From NCBI GenBank assembly GCA_900316315.1, contig ONCK01000006.1, positions 82,109 to 146,108 on the forward strand: a DNA stretch of 64,000 nucleotides. Reading direction: 5' to 3'. The position numbers and the translations under genes are program-made. The notes under the pieces are model-generated. The model saw only the letters and a program-made list of their open reading frames with translations. It did no database searches and had not been told where the DNA came from. The stretch comes from an uncultured Prevotellaceae bacterium. Lineage in GTDB: Bacteria; Bacteroidota; Bacteroidia; Bacteroidales; Bacteroidaceae. Positions 50,079 to 58,530 of this stretch are shown here, in pieces. Position 1 is the stretch's first letter, and the number at the start of each line of letters is the position of its first letter.

Positions 50079-51140
50079 CTACTTCTTCAGTACAAAGGGC
50101 TTGAGTCCCTTTGCAGCCTCAGCGGCGGTGATGCGTTTGCCGCCATGATCGAGGTCGATGAGTACGTAGCGGTTGTTGCCCATGCCGAGTTCCTTCATGT
50201 AGGAGAGCTGGCGGAGCCCATGGCGGCTCTCAATGCGCTCCACGAGGTCATGATGCTCGGCCTCGGTCATGGCATAGACGATGTCTATGCAAGCTTGGTC
50301 GACGGCGAGGATATCGATGGAGGAGAGGATGCCGACATCGGGCGTTACGACAGGCGCAGCAGCGACGCCTTCGCAGTCACAGCTGACAGACATGTTGCGC
50401 ATGACGTTGACATAGGTGATATGCCGGCCGAAATGGTCGATGACAGACTTGGTCGACTCCGTGATGCGCTCCATAAACTCCTCCTCCTTGATACTCCATT
50501 GGTCCTTGCCCGGATAGGTGTGAATCCACGCCTTGCCGATGCGGCCGTCGGCACATCCGATGCCGATATTTTTGTTGCTGCCACCAAATCCGCCCTGCGT
50601 ATGCCCCTTGAAATGAGTCAGGATGACGAAAGAGTCGTATCGTGGCAGATGGCTGCCGACAGACATACGGGTAAACCACTTGCCGCCAACGACGGGAAGG
50701 GATGTGGTATCCTCCTCGTCCATGATATCGACAGGACAGAAGGTCCATCCGTTGACCTCGAGCGTCTTGCGGTGTTGCGCGGTCGTGTAGCGGTCGCCCT
50801 GATAGTAAGTATTTGTCTCGACGATATTGGCATCGGGGAGATCTTTGTCACGAAGCGCCCTGACCCAGTCGCGGGGGATGATGTTGGGACCGTGCTGCTC
50901 ACCGGTGTGGAGCTTGATGCCGACACGGCCGGTGATACCCTCATTGACTTGCTCATAGGCCTTGATAAGGCCTTGTGCGTTGAGTTGACGTGTAAAGTAG
51001 ACTATGGACTCATTGCCTTTGCGCTGGTCGTAGGGAACGTATTTGTTTCCATCGGTGCCTGCGACTTGTGCGTTGAGAGGATGCAGGACTGTACTCATGA
51101 TGACTGATGTCAGTGTGAGAAAAAAGAGTTTGACTTTCAT
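50079..51140 (-). CDS. exported DUF362-family protein
   Basis: The 353-residue product has a signal peptide (about residues 1-24, ending HPLNAQ). The body matches the DUF362 family in the segments VGIKLHTGE, NIVETNTYY, SFVILTHFKGHTQGGFGGSNKNIGIGCA and VGILSSIDILAVDQACIDIVY. Family members often carry an added 4Fe-4S ferredoxin domain; it is absent here, although two cysteines flank SCDCEG. The biochemical role is not established. Confidence 0.82.
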   Translation of the reverse strand: MKVKLFFLTLTSVIMSTVLHPLNAQVAGTDGNKYVPYDQRKGNESIVYFTRQLNAQGLIKAYEQVNEGITGRVGIKLHTGEQHGPNIIPRDWVRALRDKDLPDANIVETNTYYQGDRYTTAQHRKTLEVNGWTFCPVDIMDEEDTTSLPVVGGKWFTRMSVGSHLPRYDSFVILTHFKGHTQGGFGGSNKNIGIGCADGRIGKAWIHTYPGKDQWSIKEEEFMERITESTKSVIDHFGRHITYVNVMRNMSVSCDCEGVAAAPVVTPDVGILSSIDILAVDQACIDIVYAMTEAEHHDLVERIESRHGLRQLSYMKELGMGNNRYVLIDLDHGGKRITAAEAAKGLKPFVLKK

Positions 51141-51341
51141 ATCTTAGTTTTGCGAATATATAGGACTTGTGGTCGAGAGGAAATTGACTTATTAACTGCA
51201 AAAATATAAGTTTTTCTCGTGACTGGGCGTATCCAAATGACGGCCAAATAAACCAATTTTACTGATTTTGCGGAGCGTAGGAGAGTGGCGCATATCTCCG
51301 CCGGGCCAATCACAGGCCGGATACGTCAGTCCGCTTACGGG

Positions 51342-52361
51342 CTATTGGGAGAGCAGTAGCTGGATTGCAGCCTCGATCATCGTGTCCTTGCCTCTCTGCA
51401 TGTCCGCCGATGTCATGTCGACGGCGATATCAGGGTCGATACCCGACTCCGTGAGCTGCATATTGCGGTCGTACATAGGACAAGCGCTGAAGCGGAGGAG
51501 CCAGCCGTTGGGCAATTCGCTGCTGAATGGCATGCCACATCCGCCGCCCGTGCGCGCGCCCATGATTGTGACCCGTGGCAGCCCCTTGAGGTACATTACA
51601 AGCGAGTTGGCCGCGCTGAAGCACCGGCGATTGGTCAGTACGACGACCTGTCTCTGCCATCTTACGCCTTCGGCTGGCGTGAGCGTGATAGCACGGGGCG
51701 ATGAGATGTCGTCGTGTCCCGGTCCTGTCTTGTGGGCGATGTATCCGCCGAGAGTCTTGTCATTGATGAAGCATTCGGCAAGTGCTTGTGCTGAAGTGAG
51801 GAGACCGCCCTCATTGTTGCGCACGTCGAGGATAAGGCCTTTGGCCGCGGCGAGGTGGGAGAAGATAGAACTCAGATTGCCCTGGCCGAAGGCGGGGTCA
51901 AACGACGGACAGTACACATAGCCTATGCCGCTCTCCAGCAGTCTGTACTTGATGCCTTGGGTGATATAGTAGTCCGTATGGAGATAGTTGCGCTGTATGC
52001 TGTCACTGAAGTTGGCCGGATAGCGCTCGTACCAGTCCCAGTAGCGGCCGACATTATAAGATGAGGTCAGGTTGACATGGCCATCACGGAGTTCGCGGAT
52101 CATTTCTGTGCATACCTCAAAGAGGTCCACCTGAGTCATCGAGGGCGAGAGCTTGGCGCGATAAGCCTCATGTACGCTGTCCCACCGGAGTCCGCTCTCC
52201 TGCTCCTTGTAGCTGAAGAAACAGTAGTGCTCGTCCAGTGTGTGCCAGAGCGCCTCCAGATTACCACTCGGCGTATTGTCATAAGTATCCTCCGTGACGC
52301 AGGAGGAGAGAGCCGTCAGTGAGACGGCCACTATGACGACGAGAGTGACGAAGCGATGCAT
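51342..52361 (-). CDS. S41-family (C-terminal processing-type) protease lipoprotein
   Basis: The 339-residue protein starts with a lipoprotein signal (SLTALSSC, Cys21). The S41 peptidase fold follows, with GLILDVRNNEGG (about 190), VVVLTNRRCFSAANSLVMYLKGLP carrying the nucleophile Ser in the FSAAN segment, and GARTGGGCGMP. The region between the signal and core contains the tricorn-type helical cap and not a clear PDZ domain. The start at 52361 is chosen for the signal; an upstream ATG at 52448 would add 29 polar residues before it. Confidence 0.87.
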   Translation of the reverse strand: MHRFVTLVVIVAVSLTALSSCVTEDTYDNTPSGNLEALWHTLDEHYCFFSYKEQESGLRWDSVHEAYRAKLSPSMTQVDLFEVCTEMIRELRDGHVNLTSSYNVGRYWDWYERYPANFSDSIQRNYLHTDYYITQGIKYRLLESGIGYVYCPSFDPAFGQGNLSSIFSHLAAAKGLILDVRNNEGGLLTSAQALAECFINDKTLGGYIAHKTGPGHDDISSPRAITLTPAEGVRWQRQVVVLTNRRCFSAANSLVMYLKGLPRVTIMGARTGGGCGMPFSSELPNGWLLRFSACPMYDRNMQLTESGIDPDIAVDMTSADMQRGKDTMIEAAIQLLLSQ

Positions 52362-52623
52362 GGCTGCCTGTGTCCGGATTGGGGCATTTACTATATGAGA
52401 TGTATGGGGTGACTCCTTCATTTGTGTGCGATTGTAGTGTTCAGTCAAGACTTCAATATCAGCTTGTAAGTGGCAATGGATTAAAGAATAGCGCTTTTGC
52501 TTTCAGATTTGATATGCGCCGCTGCGGACACTTCCTCTGCGGGCCCCTGCGTGGCGTTGCCTATCCTGCTATGGCGAGCTTCATGTGACGGACGGCTTAT
52601 CTTGTGCTTCAAGGCTGAGTGGG

Positions 52624-53547
52624 TTATTCTTTGAAAAATTTGACCAATTCAAACCGCTTGACATATCCCAGAAGCAGGAGGTGTTGCCAGTCATGCATCT
52701 TGATATGGTTGGCCCGGTACTGGCGGATGACACCTTGGTATCCGATACGCAGAGCAGCCGTGCCCAAGGGAATGTCGAGCGTCAGCAGCTGGCTGTAGGT
52801 CACTGCTGCGCCCGGCCATACGAAGCAGACATTGTGGTGGGGCTGGTCGAGAGAGAAGATCTCGTAGTAGCTCTGCCCATACTGCGGAGCAAACATCAGT
52901 CCGGCCAAGAGCAGGTCTCCCTGGTACCGCGCCTCGACAGGATGTCCCCAGAGGCGCAGGTTGGCGATGGCCATGCCAGAAGCGTTGAGGTCGCCCGAGA
53001 GACGCGCCTGAGCCGGATTGTTGCCATTGCGCGTGGAGTAGACAAATCCGGCATGCAGTCCCAGTTGTGGACCAGCCAGCAAGCGGAGCCAAGGCAGCAC
53101 CTGCCATCTGTAGTGCCAGGCTGCCTGCCATTCCAGCAGGCCGCTATGGTACTTGGTGTCGCGTGTCAGGGAGTGAGTATAGGAGTAGTTGGCCTGGATG
53201 AGGTGCTGCACCTCCACACGGCCGCTCAGCAGCCGCGTCGGGCGTCGGTTCTCTTGCAGCAGACGCACCTCCCATCCTGTGTACTCGAGAGGCGAGAGAT
53301 AAGTGTCCAGCTGATTGTTGCTGCCCAGTCCAATCATCGTGCTGTGGGTGCGCAGTCGTGTGTGCCGCTTGGTCGCTATCGTTTCCTCGTCTGTCTCTGG
53401 GCAGCATTTAGCCTTCGTGGTGCTTGTGCTATCCTTGACACTCATCGTCTCCCTACGTATTGGCAGCGGCATGTCCCCATAGCTTTTGGCAGACGATGGG
53501 GTGGCAGAGAGTGATATTAGGAGGAGCATGATGACGATCTGCTTCAT
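52624..53547 (-). CDS. DUF3316-like outer-membrane protein
   Basis: The 307-residue product has a signal peptide (MKQIVIMLLLISLSATPSSA). The segment STMIGLGSNNQLDTYLSPLEYTG, followed by regularly spaced amphipathic strands and a final aromatic strand, resembles the DUF3316 family of predicted beta-barrels. The ATG at 53547 begins the signal; the frame is open 46 codons further upstream without homology. It is separated from the S41 gene by 262 bases, so co-transcription is uncertain. Function is unknown. Confidence 0.7.
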   Translation of the reverse strand: MKQIVIMLLLISLSATPSSAKSYGDMPLPIRRETMSVKDSTSTTKAKCCPETDEETIATKRHTRLRTHSTMIGLGSNNQLDTYLSPLEYTGWEVRLLQENRRPTRLLSGRVEVQHLIQANYSYTHSLTRDTKYHSGLLEWQAAWHYRWQVLPWLRLLAGPQLGLHAGFVYSTRNGNNPAQARLSGDLNASGMAIANLRLWGHPVEARYQGDLLLAGLMFAPQYGQSYYEIFSLDQPHHNVCFVWPGAAVTYSQLLTLDIPLGTAALRIGYQGVIRQYRANHIKMHDWQHLLLLGYVKRFELVKFFKE

Positions 53548-53753
53548 AGGCGGCAGGTATGAGAGCAACAGGTTCTCAGACATGCCCATTTGTTTCCATA
53601 CAGACGCATGGTATCGACTATACGGTAGGCAGAGGACCTGGTGTGGTGGACGAAATCTCTCATGGGCGAGCAGGGGGAGGTGCACAAGGCTCTCCCATCT
53701 GCAAACTTACGAACAATTACGCTCCCTTCCAAACAAATGGGCCGAAAAAAGGG

Positions 53754-53970
53754 GCGGCCAAAGGCTGCGCGGAAGTTTGCCTTGACAGGGCAATCAATCC
53801 CAGCAGGACGTAATACACGCGACCTTTTGGCCGTCCTTCCGCTTTGTTCTCCCGTCTGGGCGGCAGCCTAAGACTACGTAAATTGTTCTCCGGTTTGCGT
53901 CCCCGTCAGGGCGAAATTACGTGGAGCCTTAGGCTCTCGCGCAGCCTTTGGCTGCCCTTAGGCTTCCTAT
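53754..53970. repeat. cluster of inverted repeats
   Basis: GCGGCCAAAGG near 53754-53764 pairs with CCTTTTGGCCG near 53823-53833. AGCCTAAG-ACTACGTAAATT (53865-53884) pairs with 53914-53935 imperfectly. GAGCCTTAGGCTC and GCAGCCTTTGGCTGC are short palindromes at 53924-53936 and 53941-53955. The segment GCTGCCCTTAGGCT recurs near 57671. Confidence 0.65.
53779..53810 (+). repeat. 32-bp repeat, copy A
   Basis: It matches the reverse complement of 57639-57670 at 29 of 32 positions; the shared core is TTGACAGGGCAATCAATCCC. Confidence 0.75.
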
Positions 53971-54505
53971 ACACTGCAAGATGTCGTCGATATATTGGGA
54001 AGAGAAACGACAGTGGCACAGTATAGAGAAGGGGGAGCCTCTTTCTTCCGCGACGTGGTGGCCAAGAAGTTGGAGCAGTCGCAATCCGATTGACGGGAAT
54101 CAAATTGCGCAAGAGGCGGTGAAGGTCGCTAGTGGCTGATAAGGCCGGCTTGGGTGGCTGAAAAAGTGTTGTCAGACAGTATTTAAGCGTTAAATCTCCG
54201 CGAGACGCGAAGGGATGGGCGTAATATTTTCGTTACATTTGCAGTCGAAATCAGACATTCAGCGTCTCCGGGCTCCGCGTGTCACCTCTGGGACAGCTGT
54301 TTTGCGGACCTGCTTTCCTCTTGTCGTGCAGTGAGGCCGACGCTCTGTCCAGAAGTGGTACGGCGGATGTGCTCCAGACTTGAGAGAGGCAGACAGCTGA
54401 CAGGGCAGATTGCTTGACGTGTCACTATCGGCGCGGGCGCCCGGGCTAGGATTTTGGACGCAATGAGCGCAATAGGCCTGACAGACATTATAAAGTGATT
54501 TGACA

Positions 54506-55582
54506 ATGAGATATACGAAACAGATAACGCAGATACTCAGCCTGTTCTCAGTCCTGCTCATGATTACAGCCGTATCGGTAAGACGCGACGGCAAGTGGCT
54601 GGGACATCCGCTGAGGCAGCAGGCTGACACCGCTGCGGTCAACTCTCCTCTGCGCACGGAGCAGGATGGCACACAGATCATCAATACGACCTCTCTGGGC
54701 AAAGACATCACTGGATTTGGGGGTACGGTGCCTCTGGAGATTTCGGTCAGAGATGGGGTCATCACGGAGGTCAGGGCCCTCCACAATCAGGAGACGCCCG
54801 ATTTTTTTGCCCGTGCCAGTACCCTGCTGGACAAATGGCGAGGCAAGACGCTCGGACAAGCCGCCTCGATGAAGGTGGATGCCGTATCGGGAGCAACCTT
54901 TTCGTCCCGGGCTATCATCGGCAATATGCAGCGCGGCATAGCCTTTGCGCAGCGCTCAGCGGTCAAGGATCACTGGTATAGCCAGCTGGATCTGAGCGTC
55001 AAGACCATTGCCGGACTCATCGTGGCGCTTATGGCTGCTATTCTCCCACTGTTTGTCAGAAACAAGGTATACCGCATCATTCAGCAGGTGCTCAATGTTG
55101 CCGTACTCGGGTTCTGGTGTGGCAGTTTTATTAATTATACTACGCTCATCTCCTTGACAAGCAATGGGTTGCGACCGCTGGCTACACCAGTGGCAACAGT
55201 GCTGCTTATTTTGGCCTTTGTCTATCCGCTCTTCGGGCGCAAAACATACTACTGTACTCAGGTCTGTCCCTTCGGCTCGATACAGGAACTGGCGTTCCGC
55301 TGCATCCCCTTCAAAGTCAAGATAGGGGCAAAATGGGTGAAGCGCCTTGATATCTTCCGTCAGTTCCTCTGGGCCGCGTTGATGGTCTGTCTGTGGACCG
55401 GAGCCTGGTACGGATGGATAGATCTGGAGCCCTTCTCAGCCTTTGTCTTTGAGTCGGCCTCGGTAGGGGCCATCGTCATAGCGGTAGTCTTTCTGGCGCT
55501 CTCGACCGTTATCATGAGGCCCTACTGCCGCTTCGTGTGCCCCACGGGGACCATCCTGAAGATCAGTCAAACCGAAAAATAA
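54506..55582 (+). CDS. membrane FMN-binding / 4Fe-4S (NosR/NapH-like) electron-transfer protein
   Basis: The 358-residue protein has an N-terminal membrane helix (about 8-25), then an extracytoplasmic FMN_bind domain (about 60-148) whose motif DAVSGATFSS (125-134) fits covalent flavin attachment at Thr131. Four to five further helices follow, interleaved with two CX3CP motifs (Cys250/Cys254 and Cys341/Cys345) of the NapH/NosR type that bind iron-sulfur clusters or participate in electron transfer. The nitroreductase gene starts 6 bases after its stop. A path from the membrane through flavin to that partner is inferred. The ATG at 54506 is preferred to a TTG at 54500. Confidence 0.85.
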   Translation: MRYTKQITQILSLFSVLLMITAVSVRRDGKWLGHPLRQQADTAAVNSPLRTEQDGTQIINTTSLGKDITGFGGTVPLEISVRDGVITEVRALHNQETPDFFARASTLLDKWRGKTLGQAASMKVDAVSGATFSSRAIIGNMQRGIAFAQRSAVKDHWYSQLDLSVKTIAGLIVALMAAILPLFVRNKVYRIIQQVLNVAVLGFWCGSFINYTTLISLTSNGLRPLATPVATVLLILAFVYPLFGRKTYYCTQVCPFGSIQELAFRCIPFKVKIGAKWVKRLDIFRQFLWAALMVCLWTGAWYGWIDLEPFSAFVFESASVGAIVIAVVFLALSTVIMRPYCRFVCPTGTILKISQTEK

Positions 55583-55588
55583 CGGACA

Positions 55589-56215
55589 ATGAAAACAAAA
55601 ATCGTATACCTTGCTCTGCTGCTTGCCTTAATCCTGACAGGTGGACAGCTGTATATCCTGGGTCACAAGCAGAATGCGAAACAAGAGCCGGCTACCGCAG
55701 AGCATGCGGTGCTGGACAATATCATGACGCGTGCCAGTGTACGACAGTATCAAGACAAACCTGTGGAGCAGAATAAGATAGAGCAGCTCCTGCGTGCCGG
55801 TATGGCCGCTCCGTCAGCGGTAGACCGTCGCCCGTGGCATCTTGTGGTGGTTACCTCCAAGGACAAGCTCCGACAGCTCTCGCAAGCCAATCCCAATGGG
55901 AGCTATGCTAAGGATGCGCCTTTGGCTATTATCGTGTGCGGCAATATGGATAGGGCCCTGGAGGGTCGTGCCCGCGACTACTGGATACAAGACTGCTCGG
56001 CTGTGAGCGAGAATATCCTGCTTGCTGCCCACGGTATGGGACTCGGCGCTGTCTGGACAGGACTCTATCCCTTGGAGGAGCGCTGTGATGCTGTAAGCAA
56101 GGCCCTCGGGCTTGGACCTGACCTGATTCCGCTCAACGCTATCATCATCGGATATCCTAGACAAGCCGTTTCACCCAAGGACAAGTGGAATGCTGACGAT
56201 GTGACCTACCTGTAA
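55589..56215 (+). CDS. exported nitroreductase-family flavoprotein
   Basis: The 208-residue protein has a hydrophobic N-terminus (about residues 4-24) that acts as a signal peptide or anchor, a short linker, then a nitroreductase domain from residue 43. The FMN site RASVRQYQDKPVE, the PSAVDRRPWHLVVV segment and the LAAHGMGLGAVWTGLYP region are typical of NADH-dependent nitro- or flavin reductases. Most such enzymes are cytoplasmic, so the export signal is noteworthy. It forms a two-gene unit with the membrane FMN/4Fe-4S protein, which may replace NAD(P)H as electron donor. Confidence 0.87.
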   Translation: MKTKIVYLALLLALILTGGQLYILGHKQNAKQEPATAEHAVLDNIMTRASVRQYQDKPVEQNKIEQLLRAGMAAPSAVDRRPWHLVVVTSKDKLRQLSQANPNGSYAKDAPLAIIVCGNMDRALEGRARDYWIQDCSAVSENILLAAHGMGLGAVWTGLYPLEERCDAVSKALGLGPDLIPLNAIIIGYPRQAVSPKDKWNADDVTYL

Positions 56216-56379
56216 GTCACCCGCCTGACAGACATTCTACCGATGGCTTGCTGCCAAGGGGGAGTAAGCCGTGGCTGGAGCAGTGTCTGCCGAGAAGGCA
56301 GTGAAGGCGGTAAGCTGGCTGTCGTGTGCAGCGGGTGAACTGATTGCCCTAAGGGAGACTGTAAAATATGCATATATCT

Positions 56380-56420
56380 AAGTGCCGCACCTCGCGCTCT
56401 GTGAGCGGGATGCGGCACTT
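56380..56420. terminator. hairpin terminator between convergent units
   Basis: AAGTGCCGCA (56380-56389) pairs perfectly with TGCGGCACTT (56411-56420), with an inner CGCTC/GAGCG stem. It lies 165 bases past the nitroreductase stop and 44 bases past the stop of the minus-strand remnant, so it could end transcription in both directions. Confidence 0.7.
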
Positions 56421-56463
56421 GGTCTAAGTCTTTGTCGGGAGGTTTTGTAGGTGTGTAAAATGA

Positions 56464-56826
56464 CTATTTCTGGAGATACTTGCGACCCTTGGTGACAACG
56501 ATGCCACGGTAATCATCTCCGACGCGCTGTCCTTGTAGATTGTATTTGGCAGAGTTGGCCGTGTGGGCGGGATCGGGGGTGACGGACTTGACGCTGGTGA
56601 TGGCAGATGAGGCGTAGGTGCGCATCTTGAGGGCATCGGCGTCGGAGAGGCCGAGTGTCTGGTAGGTGATTGTCGAGGCATTGATACCAAAGATGGTCTG
56701 AAACTCCATGCAGGCGGCGAGATAGGTGGCCTGGGCGGTCGGATGGTGATCGTCGCTAAAGAGCTTGCCTACGTATGATTTGTGGCTTGGCCAATGTAAA
56801 CTATAGTTTAGCTCCTGCTGACTTTG
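56464..56826 (-). pseudogene. C-terminal remnant of a secreted protein (possible DUF4886/SGNH type)
   Basis: An open frame of 120 codons runs from just after a TGA (56829-56827) to TAG (56464) without a plausible start. Its middle reads KSYVGKLFSDDHHPTAQ followed by ATYLAACMEFQTIFG, which resembles the closing Asp-x-x-His catalytic block of DUF4886/SGNH-type hydrolases. Its end (YNLQGQRV, then a Lys/Arg-rich tail) is the short C-terminal tail seen on exported proteins here. Everything upstream of the block, including the signal and nucleophile, is missing; the sequence before it holds a 14-bp perfect palindrome TAAACTATAGTTTA. I read it as a 5'-deleted gene. Confidence 0.7.
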
Positions 56827-56917
56827 TCATAGCCTCTGTCGGCTCGTGGGCATAGGATAATTTGCCGTCGTGTGATTGGTCGAGGAGGGACGGCTGTGTC
56901 TTGCAGGGCGGAGGACC

Positions 56918-57583
56918 TTACTCGATACCCTCAAGAGTCACGCCCTCAAATTCGGACATGAAGTCAAGCACGTTGTTCTGATAGTTCTTGCGCTTCACTT
57001 TGGCGTCCATGTTGACCGTGAAGATTTCTCCGCCGGCGCTGTGGTGAGACTGCATTTGGTAGGTTTCGATCTCGATGCCATGGTCCCTGATATGATGGAG
57101 GATGCGGGTGATCTGTTGCTTGTCGGTCGTAGAGAAGGTGACGGAGATGTTGCGGGTGCCGATGCGCCGGAGGATGAAGTTGAGGGCCTCGAGGCAGAGG
57201 AGCACGAGCACTGTGGCGGCTACGCCAAGCAAGTACATGCCGGCGCCGATGGTAAGTCCGATGGCTGCGGTGACCCAGAGGCCGGCGGCTGTCGTGAGGC
57301 CCCGGACGACGTGCTTCTGAAAGATAATGGTGCCGGCACCGATGAAGCCGATGCCCGTGACGACCTGAGAGGCGATACGCGAGGGGTCAAAGGAGACATG
57401 GGGCATCTGACCGAGTATGCCTTCGACACCATAGATGGAGAGAATCATGAAGAGGGCGCTGCCCAGGGCGACGAGAAAGTGGGTGCGAAATCCTGCTTCC
57501 TTGGCTCTGTATTCTCGTTCTAGCCCTATGACGCTGCCTAGCATGGCGGCGATGAAAATGCGTAGGATAAATTCTTGCGTCAT
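56918..57583 (-). CDS. MgtC/SapB family membrane protein
   Basis: The 221-residue protein has four to five membrane helices in the first 135 residues with the family signature GLEREYRAKEAGFRTH and VVTGIGFIGAGTI, then a cytoplasmic ACT-like domain (about 145-221, NISVTFSTTDKQQITRIL). MgtC proteins modulate magnesium homeostasis and F-ATPase activity in other bacteria. The start at 57583 is preferred; the frame is open 28 codons upstream but that part is made of the 32-bp repeat. It follows rhaD by 100 bases on the same strand; a functional link with rhamnose use is not evident. Confidence 0.88.
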   Translation of the reverse strand: MTQEFILRIFIAAMLGSVIGLEREYRAKEAGFRTHFLVALGSALFMILSIYGVEGILGQMPHVSFDPSRIASQVVTGIGFIGAGTIIFQKHVVRGLTTAAGLWVTAAIGLTIGAGMYLLGVAATVLVLLCLEALNFILRRIGTRNISVTFSTTDKQQITRILHHIRDHGIEIETYQMQSHHSAGGEIFTVNMDAKVKRKNYQNNVLDFMSEFEGVTLEGIE

Positions 57584-57638
57584 CTGTCGTGTGCGTATAA
57601 TTGTCGGTAAATCTGGCGGCCTGAGGCCGCGCATATCA

Positions 57639-57670
57639 CGCCTTGCCGGGATTGATTGCCCTGTCAAGGC
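57639..57670 (-). repeat. 32-bp repeat, copy B (inverted)
   Basis: It is the inverted partner of 53779-53810 and lies between rhaD and the MgtC-family gene. A GCGGCC-TGA-GGCCGC hairpin (57616-57630) is beside it and may end rha transcription. Confidence 0.75.
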
Positions 57671-57683
57671 TGCTGCCCTTAGG

Positions 57684-58493
57684 CTATTTGGGCAGGTGGA
57701 AGGCCACGGACATTTCCTTCATCTGCTCATCGGTCATGCCGTCGGGCTCAAATCCCATATTGCGGGCAGAGACGTAGATCTGTGCGCTCTTGTTGAGGAC
57801 GTCGACCTGATCAAAGGCACTGATGATGTCGGTGTCGACGGCAAAGACGCCATGCTTCTCCCACATGACGACATCGTAGTCTGCGAGTTGCTCGAGCGTG
57901 GCCTGTGCGAGCTCGTTGGAGCTGGGCAGCTTGTAGGGCACGATGCCGAGTCCGCGGGGGCAGAAGGCTTTGGTCTCCGGGATCATGCTCCAGAGGAGGC
58001 GGGAGAGCACGTCCTTGCCGAGAAAGGGCTTGTGGTGGCTCATGGCTACCAGCTCAATGGGATGGGTGTGCAGGGAGGCGCGATAGGGCAGGTGCTTCTT
58101 GATAAACCAGTTGTGTACGAGCAGGTGGGACGGCAGTTCGGAGGTCGGCTGTACGGCCTCGTCAGCGATGATGACGTAGCTCTTGCAGTCGTCGAGGATG
58201 CGTATGATGGAGCCGTTGGCCATCGGGTGGCGTGCCAGATCGCGCATGCGCTTACCGGTGCCCTTGCAGTAGAAGTATTGACCCTTGAGCTCCGGCAGCG
58301 TGATGCCAATATCCATGACCGGGCTGATGGCAGGCATTTGGCGCATGTCGGCATCCACATTGGAGGTGATATTGATGGTGATGTTGCCGCCGTTGCGCTC
58401 GGCCCAGCCTTTTTGCCACAGGTAGCCGGCCACTTCGGCCACGTCTTCGACTTTCTTGCGGAGGGCGGGACGTTCATCTAATATAGAACTCAT
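57684..58493 (-). CDS. rhaD: L-rhamnulose-1-phosphate aldolase
   Basis: The 269-residue class II aldolase splits rhamnulose 1-phosphate into dihydroxyacetone phosphate and L-lactaldehyde. The zinc ligands are in HTHPIELVAMSH (two His spaced by one residue) and a later His in MWEKHGVFAV, with the glutamate base upstream. The N-terminal WAERNGGNITINI block is a family mark. It is the last rha gene, 37 bases after rhaT. No lactaldehyde-handling gene is in the window. Confidence 0.94.
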   Translation of the reverse strand: MSSILDERPALRKKVEDVAEVAGYLWQKGWAERNGGNITINITSNVDADMRQMPAISPVMDIGITLPELKGQYFYCKGTGKRMRDLARHPMANGSIIRILDDCKSYVIIADEAVQPTSELPSHLLVHNWFIKKHLPYRASLHTHPIELVAMSHHKPFLGKDVLSRLLWSMIPETKAFCPRGLGIVPYKLPSSNELAQATLEQLADYDVVMWEKHGVFAVDTDIISAFDQVDVLNKSAQIYVSARNMGFEPDGMTDEQMKEMSVAFHLPK

Positions 58494-58530
58494 TTTGTTG
58501 TAGTTGTATGATTTTATGGAAAGTGAAAGT

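Larger units (their letters stand above)
53548..54505. other. palindrome-rich non-coding interval
   Basis: About 960 bases without a credible gene. From 53750 to 53970 it is packed with inverted repeats (listed separately). TACATTTG at 54234-54241 could be the -7 box of the gene at 54506, with a leader of about 260 bases, but no -33 element is seen. Confidence 0.55.
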
